From positions 1 through 64,000 of the forward strand of contig JBBDXI010000028.1 of the NCBI GenBank assembly GCA_040902425.1: a stretch of DNA of 64,000 nt, in the 5' to 3' direction. Source of the stretch: JBBDXI01 sp040902425. Its GTDB lineage: Bacteria; Planctomycetota; Phycisphaerae; Phycisphaerales; UBA1924. This document shows positions 58,607 through 64,000 of the stretch, in pieces. Each line of letters opens with the position of its first letter. The stretch's first letter is position 1. The translations under genes were made by a program, and so were the position numbers. The notes beneath the pieces were generated by a model. The model worked only from the letters and a program-made list of their open reading frames with translations. It was not told where the DNA came from and made no database searches.

Positions 58607-59474
58607 GCAGAGTCACCGGGCGCGCGAGATGGACCTGCCAGCAAGCCGGCCCTTCGCTCACGCTGCGGTACTCGCGTCACTCGCGCTGACGGGGGTCGCG
58701 CTCGCCCAGGAAGCCACCAACACGCCGGCCGCGACTCAGCCCGCTGAGGGCAAGCTGTACCTGCGACAGAGGGTGCAGTACTTCGACCTCGGCGATGACC
58801 CGTCACCGAAGGACCGCGATATCGACAAGGTCGTGGCGACCACGTCCCTGACGTACGGTCTTCGACGGGACATGTCCCTGAGCCTCGACGTGCCGGTCGT
58901 GTACGCGATCGAGGACACGGCCGCGGGGACCGAGCGGGATGTTGGTCTGAGCGATGTGGCGCTCACCTTCAAGTACCGCCCGGTGCAGATCGACCTCAAC
59001 CCCATCGACTCGGTGCGGTTCGCGGTCTTCGGCGGCCTGGAGATCCCCAGCGGCGACGGCGACTTCTCGAGCCAGTCGCTGGACCCCTTCATCGGGGGCG
59101 TGTTCACGGCCATCCTCGGGCGGCATGGCCTCAACCAGAGCCTCTCGTACAAGCTCAACACCGGGGGCGACCGGTTCGACACTCGCGCCGGAGACGGACC
59201 GAGCAACGCGCTGCGCTACGACACCGCCTACCTGTTCCGGCTCGCCCCGGCGCAGTACGCCGCGGACACCGCGGCCGCGACCTACCTGACCCTGGAGCTC
59301 AACGGCCTGTACGAGACGAGCGGGGATAACGAGATCCTGCTCGGACCCGGCATCCTCTACGAGGCCAGGACCTTCGCCCTGGAGGCGGCGGTTGGCATCC
59401 CGGTCGTGCAGGAAGTCGATGAACGCCCCGAGACGAGCCTTGTGGTCACGCTCGGTTTCCGAGTTCTCTTCTAG
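58596..59474 (+). CDS. Outer-membrane beta-barrel protein (transporter-like)
   Basis: The 292-residue protein has a Sec signal (AAVLASLALTGVALAQ) and a mature part of alternating amphipathic strands (TTSLTYGLRRDMSLSLDVPV, YLTLELNGLYETSGDNEILL) ending in the C-terminal Phe (LGFRVLF) typical of outer-membrane barrels. It resembles MetA/phenol-degradation-type transporters. As part of the csoR operon it may pass copper or siderophore-like complexes (inference). ATG at 58596 overlaps the HMA gene; ATG at 58629 is possible. Confidence 0.7.
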   Translation: MFRKQSHRAREMDLPASRPFAHAAVLASLALTGVALAQEATNTPAATQPAEGKLYLRQRVQYFDLGDDPSPKDRDIDKVVATTSLTYGLRRDMSLSLDVPVVYAIEDTAAGTERDVGLSDVALTFKYRPVQIDLNPIDSVRFAVFGGLEIPSGDGDFSSQSLDPFIGGVFTAILGRHGLNQSLSYKLNTGGDRFDTRAGDGPSNALRYDTAYLFRLAPAQYAADTAAATYLTLELNGLYETSGDNEILLGPGILYEARTFALEAAVGIPVVQEVDERPETSLVVTLGFRVLF

Positions 59475-59510
59475 GGCGTGTCTGATATGACGGATCAATC
59501 CTGGGTGGCG

Positions 59511-59520
59511 NNNNNNNNNN
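59511..59520. other. Assembly gap (10 N)
   Basis: Ten unresolved bases between the barrel gene and the thioredoxin-like lipoprotein gene. The two sides may not be truly adjacent in the genome. Confidence 1.
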
Positions 59521-59607
59521 CCGCCACTCGGGGGGGGGTCCGCGGCTTCCGAGCATCAGCGGCCATTCGCCCGCCGCGGAGCGTCGGGCCACCCAACCAG
59601 CCGTCCC

Positions 59608-60630
59608 TCAGATACCCCCCAGGCCGGCGACCGTCTCGCGCAGCCGCGACGCGAGCTGGTCGGCCGACGGCACGCCGTCGTCGTAGGTGCGGCACCCAAT
59701 CGAGGTCGAGGTCGGCACGGGCATGCCGAAGAGGTCCCGCCCGTTGACCAGCACGGTGGGCGACCCGTAGCCGCGTCGCGGGTCGCCGTCCGGGAGCGCT
59801 TCCAGATTGAGCTCGGTGACGCGGGCATCCATGGAGAGGGAGGCGAGCGCTGCCCGGAGCCGATCCCGCATCACCGGCGAGTTCGGGCACCCGGGGAATC
59901 CCAGCAGCTCGACCCGCAGCGCAGGAAGCGTGGGCATCGCCTCAGCGGCCATCGCCCGGATCGCCTCGAACAGGCTCCCCCGGCGCGGCGGGGCATCGGG
60001 TGAGTCGCGCCAGTAGTTTGATGTCGTGCCGTCCAGCCGTCCGACGTGCCGGACCCAGTGGGACGGCGCTGGAACCCCACCCTCCCACGTCACGCCCGGT
60101 GGGTAGAGCATGTAGAGGTCCCACTGCGGCCGGTCGGAGCGCTCCCCCTCGAACATGCCATGGAGCGGGCTGCCCTCGGGGAGCGAGCGCTCGGCGCGCC
60201 GCGCGAACCCCGCGAACGGCCCCTTCGAGTAGGCCGTCCCCAGCCGCTGGCCGCCGTCGTAGAACTGCTCAACAGCTGCCTGCGGGAAGATCGCCGAGGC
60301 CTGACGCGCGGTCGTGGGGCTGTCGCCCCGGAGATTCGGGCTCCAGACGACGAGCGTCTTCACCCGGGACCCCGGGTAGCGGCGGGTGATCTCCTTCTCC
60401 ACCGCCTCCGCTCCGAGGATGCACTCCGAGCAGACCGGTGACACCAGCAGCACCGCCCGCCAACGATCGGAGCTGGCGTTGAAGGCGCTGCGGAGGGGCT
60501 CGAACGACGGGCCGAGCTCGGTCGCCTGGCGCGCGGGCCCCGGCCGGGGGGCGACCGGTACCCCGTCCCGGGAAGCGCAGCCCAAGAGCAGGGTGGCAAA
60601 TCCAAGAACGAACAGGAGGGTACATCGCAC
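59608..60630 (-). CDS. Lipoprotein with two thioredoxin-like domains
   Basis: The 340-residue protein has a lipobox (LLLGCAS). Domain 1 has LLVSPVCSECILGAEAVE (CxxC-type redox site) and domain 2 (from about residue 225) has VELLGFPGCPNSPVMRDRL and GYGSPTVLVNGRDLFG, a thioredoxin/glutaredoxin-like fold whose Cys is single in GCPNSP. The tandem suggests thiol-redox handling of metal-stressed proteins at the membrane surface (inference). GTG at 60630 follows GGAGGA. Confidence 0.75.
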   Translation of the reverse strand: MRCTLLFVLGFATLLLGCASRDGVPVAPRPGPARQATELGPSFEPLRSAFNASSDRWRAVLLVSPVCSECILGAEAVEKEITRRYPGSRVKTLVVWSPNLRGDSPTTARQASAIFPQAAVEQFYDGGQRLGTAYSKGPFAGFARRAERSLPEGSPLHGMFEGERSDRPQWDLYMLYPPGVTWEGGVPAPSHWVRHVGRLDGTTSNYWRDSPDAPPRRGSLFEAIRAMAAEAMPTLPALRVELLGFPGCPNSPVMRDRLRAALASLSMDARVTELNLEALPDGDPRRGYGSPTVLVNGRDLFGMPVPTSTSIGCRTYDDGVPSADQLASRLRETVAGLGGI

Positions 60631-60770
60631 GGGTCTTCCTCCGGTCCTGAATGAAGGTGCGCGAGCAAGATCAGAATGGCCGGGATGCCGATCTGTGGTA
60701 CTGTAAGCGGGGCCGGAGCCGCTGAGCAGAGCGTCTCTGTCAGGACCGCTCAACCCATGGGGTTACACGC

Positions 60771-62678
60771 ATGCGCCACTCTCGATCGACGCGTGCCACG
60801 ACCACCTTTGTTCTCCTGCTCGCCCTCCCCGCAGCCGCCCGGGCTGACGGGACTGTCGAAGGCCTGATCCAGGCCGCCAGCCAACCCGTCCCCAGCGCAC
60901 GCATCACCGTCTTCACCCCCAATCTGTCCTATTTCGCCGAGACCCACACCTCCGCGACGGGCGCCTACGGCATCGGAGCCCTGCCCGATGGCACCTACCG
61001 CCTGGGCGTGGCCAGCCTCGGCCGCGGCTATCAGGAGATCGGCATCACCATCGCCGGCTCATCCCTCATCCGCAACTTCACCCTCGCGCCGGAAACCGAG
61101 CCCGGCCGCTGGGACATCATCGGGACCACGCTGCCGGAGTTCTTTGACGCGACCGACATCGCCATCCTCACGCCGCAGGGCAAGGTGTTCTTCTGCCACG
61201 ACACCATGGACCCCGTTCTGTTCGATCCGGTCACGGGGCAGAACACGTTCCCGCCCGGCTCCGGCCTCCCGCAGGGGTGCATGAACTCGACCCACCTGGC
61301 CGACGGCCGGCTCCTCCTCGTCGGGGGCCAGGAGGGCGACGAGCCCGGAAACTTCCGGCTCGCGGTGCGCTGGGTCAAGGCGTTCGATCCGTTGACTTCG
61401 CTCTGGGAGCGGCTTGCCGATCTTCAGCACCCGACGGGGAGGTGGTACCCCGGGCTTGCTCGCCTTGCGGACGGGTCGGTCCTCGCGATGGGGGGCGGCA
61501 CCCGCCCCAACGCCGTGCGCACGGAGACCTGCGAGCGCTTGGACCTAACGACGCTGACGTGGTCCTACACGGGCTCCATGCTCAATCCCTCGGAGTTCAC
61601 GCCCTCGGCGCTGCTGCACACCGGCGAGGTGCTCATCACCTGGTCGCCGCCGCAGCTCTACAACCCGGCGTCGGGCCAGTGGCGGGCCACGGGGAACTTC
61701 GTGCAGCCGAACCGCGGCTGGCCGGACCATTCTGACCACTCGATGGTGGTGCTCGCCGACGGCCGGGCCCTCGCGCTGGGAATCCGCCGGGGCGGTGCCG
61801 GCTACACCGGCATGGGCGAGGTCTACAACCCGCAGACCGAGTCGTGGTCGCTCACCGGGCCTTCGGCCCTGCCGAGGTACCAGTCCGAGGTCGTCCACCT
61901 CCCTGACGGCCGCGTGCTGGTGGCCGGCGGCGACATTTCCAACCAGATGCCCGCGAGTCCCACGCCGAACACGCTGGGCTGCGTGAAGTGGTCGGAGCTC
62001 TACGACCCCGCCACGAACGCCTTCCGCCGCGTCGCCGACATGAACTGGTTCCGGGAGTACCACGCCGTCTCGGTGCTCGTCCCGGACGGCCGCGTCGTGA
62101 TGACCGGCGGCACCCGGATCAAGTTCCAGGTCGGCCCCTTTAGTGCCGACATCGAGGGGTTCGTCCCGCCCTACCTGCTCCGCGGCGTCCGGCCGCAGAT
62201 CAACGCGATATCAACGGCGACCCTCCGCCGCGGCGACCCGCTGAGCCTCGACATCTTCCCGGCCACGACGCTCACCAGCGTGGTGCTGATGGGGGTTCAG
62301 ACGCACACCCACTGGGTCCAGGGCGGCAACGCGCGACACCTGGTGCTCCCTGTCCAGCAGACCGGCTCCAACGCGACGGCCACGCTGCCCGTGAACCCCG
62401 ATGTCCTTCCCCTGGGCTTCTACATGGCCTTCGCCATGGTGGACGACATCCCATCGGTCGCCCGCATCGTGCAGGTCGTCGCCTCGCCCGCCTGCTACGC
62501 CAACTGCGACCAGTCCACGACAGCGCCGGTGCTGAACGTTCAGGATTTCGGCTGCTTCCTGGCGAGGTACGCGGCCGGTGAGGCCTACGCGAACTGCGAC
62601 AACTCGACCACCGCTCCGGTGCTCAACGTCCAGGACTTCGGTTGCTTCCTGACGAGGTACGCCGGGGGCTGTCCCTAG
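60771..62678 (+). CDS. Secreted copper-radical (galactose/glyoxal) oxidase-like protein with dockerin-like tail
   Basis: The 635-residue protein has a Sec signal, a carboxypeptidase-regulatory-like beta domain (about residues 28-105), a seven-bladed kelch propeller and a C-terminal DUF1929-like domain. Ligands matching copper-radical oxidases are visible: Cys142 (FFCHDT), Tyr226 (RWYPG), Tyr430-His431 (FREYHAV) and His512/514 (QTHTHWVQ). Such enzymes oxidise alcohols or aldehydes to aldehydes or acids with O2, making H2O2, through a Cys-Tyr radical. The C-terminus has two YANCDxSTTAPVLNVQDFGC repeats typical of Phycisphaerae secreted proteins. Confidence 0.87.
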   Translation: MRHSRSTRATTTFVLLLALPAAARADGTVEGLIQAASQPVPSARITVFTPNLSYFAETHTSATGAYGIGALPDGTYRLGVASLGRGYQEIGITIAGSSLIRNFTLAPETEPGRWDIIGTTLPEFFDATDIAILTPQGKVFFCHDTMDPVLFDPVTGQNTFPPGSGLPQGCMNSTHLADGRLLLVGGQEGDEPGNFRLAVRWVKAFDPLTSLWERLADLQHPTGRWYPGLARLADGSVLAMGGGTRPNAVRTETCERLDLTTLTWSYTGSMLNPSEFTPSALLHTGEVLITWSPPQLYNPASGQWRATGNFVQPNRGWPDHSDHSMVVLADGRALALGIRRGGAGYTGMGEVYNPQTESWSLTGPSALPRYQSEVVHLPDGRVLVAGGDISNQMPASPTPNTLGCVKWSELYDPATNAFRRVADMNWFREYHAVSVLVPDGRVVMTGGTRIKFQVGPFSADIEGFVPPYLLRGVRPQINAISTATLRRGDPLSLDIFPATTLTSVVLMGVQTHTHWVQGGNARHLVLPVQQTGSNATATLPVNPDVLPLGFYMAFAMVDDIPSVARIVQVVASPACYANCDQSTTAPVLNVQDFGCFLARYAAGEAYANCDNSTTAPVLNVQDFGCFLTRYAGGCP

Positions 62679-62968
62679 CGCATGCCTCGCCTCCCGGCAT
62701 CGGCGGCGCTGGGGTCGCTACGTTCAACTGCACCCTGCGGCTGTACGCAGACGACGGCCTCTGGGGCGCCCCCGGGACGCAGCGAGCAGGCCCTTGCATT
62801 GAGCCCGAGGACGACGCAGGACTGTCGTCGCCTCCGCAACTCGACCGGGCGACCCTCTTGTGCTTGCTAGCAAGAGGGGGGCCCGTCATCGCTTGCTCGG
62901 GCATGGGTCAGCAAGCGGCCCTCAGTACCGTACCGGAATCACGCGGCGTTCACCTGGGGAGCCGTCTT
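62679..62968. other. Intergenic region between convergent oxidase and copA-like genes
   Basis: 290 bases. It contains the hairpin at 62853-62878 and no convincing gene. Confidence 0.5.
62853..62878. terminator. Hairpin between convergent genes
   Basis: CCCTCTTG (62853-62860) pairs perfectly with CAAGAGGG (62871-62878); the loop contains the palindrome CTTGCTAGCAAG. It may end both transcripts. No T-tract. Confidence 0.45.
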
Positions 62969-64000
62969 TCACGACTTGCGGAGCCGCAGCGCGTTCCCGA
63001 CGACCGACACGGAACTCAGGCTCATCGCTGCCGCGGCGAAGAGTGGCGAGAGCAGCACGCCAAACGGAGGGTACAGAATGCCGGCCGCCACGGGAACGCC
63101 CAGAGCGTTGTAGATGAGCGCGAAGACGAGATTCTGCTTCATGTTCGCGACGGTCGCGTGGGAGAGTTGGCGTGCCCGGGCGATGCCGCGGAGATCGCCC
63201 TTGACGAGGGTCACGTGCCCGCTGTTGATCGCGACATCCGTCCCGGTTCCCATAGCGATTCCGACCTGGGCCCGGGCGAGAGCTGGCGCGTCGTTGATGC
63301 CGTCGCCGGCCATCGCCACGCGCTGTCCTTTGGCTTGGAGCGAAGCGACGAGTTCGACCTTGTCCTGCGGCCGGACTTCCCCGTGCACTTCGTCGATCCC
63401 GAGCCGCTCAGCGACGGAGCGAGCGGTCGTGAGCCCGTCACCCGTCGCCATGACGATGCGGATGCCGGCGTCGTGGAGTTGCCGGATAGCGTCGGGTGTC
63501 GAGTCCTTGATGGGGTCAGCGGCCGCGACAAGCCCCGCCGCCTGGCCATCCACGGCGACGAACACGACGGAGGCGCCCTGCGCCCGGCGCTCTTCGGCGG
63601 CGGCGCGCAGCGGCGCGATGTCCACCCGCAGTTCCTCCATGAGGGGCGTGTTGCCGAGCGCGACTCGTCTGCCGTCCACGTGCCCGCGGACACCGATGCC
63701 GGAACCCGACTCGAACGCCTCTGGCTTGCTGAGTGTGAGCCCCCGCCTCCTCGCCTCCGCGACAAAGGCATCGGCGAACGGATGTTCGCTACCCTGGTCA
63801 AGGCTCGCGGCGAGACGGAGCACATCATCCTCGGAATACCCGGGAGCGGCGGCGAGGCTGTGGAACGCGGGCTTACCGACCGTGAGCGTACCTGTCTTGT
63901 CGACGATAAGGGTGTCGATGGTGCGGAGAGTCTCGATTGCTTCGGCGTCACGAAACAGGATGCCGGAAGTGGCCGCGCGCCCGGTCGCCACCATGATTGA
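62969..64000 (-). CDS. copA: Copper-translocating P-type ATPase, C-terminal part (partial, runs off right edge)
   Basis: 343 codons are visible. Present are the phosphorylation motif DKTGTLTVGKP, GSEHPFADAF, a nucleotide-binding region with VATGDGLTTARSV and GDGINDAPALARAQVGIAMG, and the last two spans with AALIYNALGVPVAAGILYP-like and AAMSLSSVSVVGNALRLR, the MxxSS copper motif of CopA-type pumps. It would export Cu(I) to the periplasm, matching the multicopper oxidase and CsoR here. The N-terminal HMA domains and CPC span lie outside the window, so metal specificity rests on the C-terminal motif and context. Confidence 0.9.
   Translation of the reverse strand, partial: SIMVATGRAATSGILFRDAEAIETLRTIDTLIVDKTGTLTVGKPAFHSLAAAPGYSEDDVLRLAASLDQGSEHPFADAFVAEARRRGLTLSKPEAFESGSGIGVRGHVDGRRVALGNTPLMEELRVDIAPLRAAAEERRAQGASVVFVAVDGQAAGLVAAADPIKDSTPDAIRQLHDAGIRIVMATGDGLTTARSVAERLGIDEVHGEVRPQDKVELVASLQAKGQRVAMAGDGINDAPALARAQVGIAMGTGTDVAINSGHVTLVKGDLRGIARARQLSHATVANMKQNLVFALIYNALGVPVAAGILYPPFGVLLSPLFAAAAMSLSSVSVVGNALRLRKS

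Noticed and set aside
62642..64000. A 452-codon plus-strand frame over the right end
   Set aside because: It is antisense to the P-type ATPase, which has intact DKTGTLT and GDGINDAPAL motifs.

Overview
The window reads as chromosomal DNA of a very GC-rich planctomycete, most likely a member of the Phycisphaerae. Supporting marks are two prepilin-like proteins with the FTLIELLVV type of N-terminus, an ECF sigma factor next to a membrane Ser/Thr kinase, membrane proteins ending in a CGYDLRG...CPECG zinc ribbon, a Gly/Cys-type dockerin-like tail (YANCDxSTTAPVLNVQDFGC) on a secreted oxidase, and outer-membrane functions (LpxB, TolC-like, RND pump). Many genes have a TAnnnT -10-like hexamer only 5-8 bases before the start codon, which suggests frequent leaderless transcription.

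Layout. 1-3.7 kb: MazG-type pyrophosphohydrolase (cut by the edge), a small lipoprotein, a Rieske oxygenase and a polytopic membrane protein. 3.7-9.4 kb (minus): ECF sigma factor, membrane Ser/Thr kinase and a membrane protein with a collagen-like Gly-X-Thr tract. 9.9-13.8 kb (plus): coiled-coil protein, then mreB-mreC-mreD for cell shape. 13.8-22.0 kb (plus): pseudopilin-like protein, ABC transporter ATPase and permease, DUF3299-like protein, and an RND efflux adaptor and pump. 22.0-29.2 kb (minus): nadK, dxs and a prenyl diphosphate synthase, with dxs split from the synthase gene by a 3.1 kb accessory island bounded by 22-bp inverted repeats. 29.3-36.3 kb: PtsN-like EIIA, RsmB, a sensor kinase/response regulator pair with an XRE-type output domain, LpxB, and an ECF sigma/anti-sigma pair. 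36.6-41.4 kb: two prepilin-like proteins, IspH and an M20 peptidase. 41.4-51.8 kb: a large membrane protein, an ABC ATPase, zinc-ribbon membrane proteins, a secreted prolyl oligopeptidase and a glycosyltransferase, ending at tRNA-Gly(TCC). 52.4-64 kb: a copper-handling region around a divergent, CsoR-type operator: metal-binding lipoprotein, TolC-like channel, multicopper oxidase, HMA-MauE fusion and a sialidase-like protein on one side; CsoR, an HMA lipoprotein and an outer-membrane barrel on the other; then a double-thioredoxin lipoprotein, a copper-radical oxidase and the end of a CopA-type P-ATPase. A 10-N assembly gap lies at 59511-59520.

Most unusual features. (1) Inside the island, a class II tRNA with a leucine-type body but a UGG (proline) anticodon at 27909-27996. 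(2) A short palindromic repeat inserted in frame in nadK, dxs, the prenyl synthase and the Ser/Thr kinase, plus one intergenic copy, read in two different frames. (3) The island itself, where a methyltransferase and a transposase are both truncated at one junction next to a toxin-like/XRE/DUF3467-like module. (4) A clear CsoR operator overlapping two divergent promoters.
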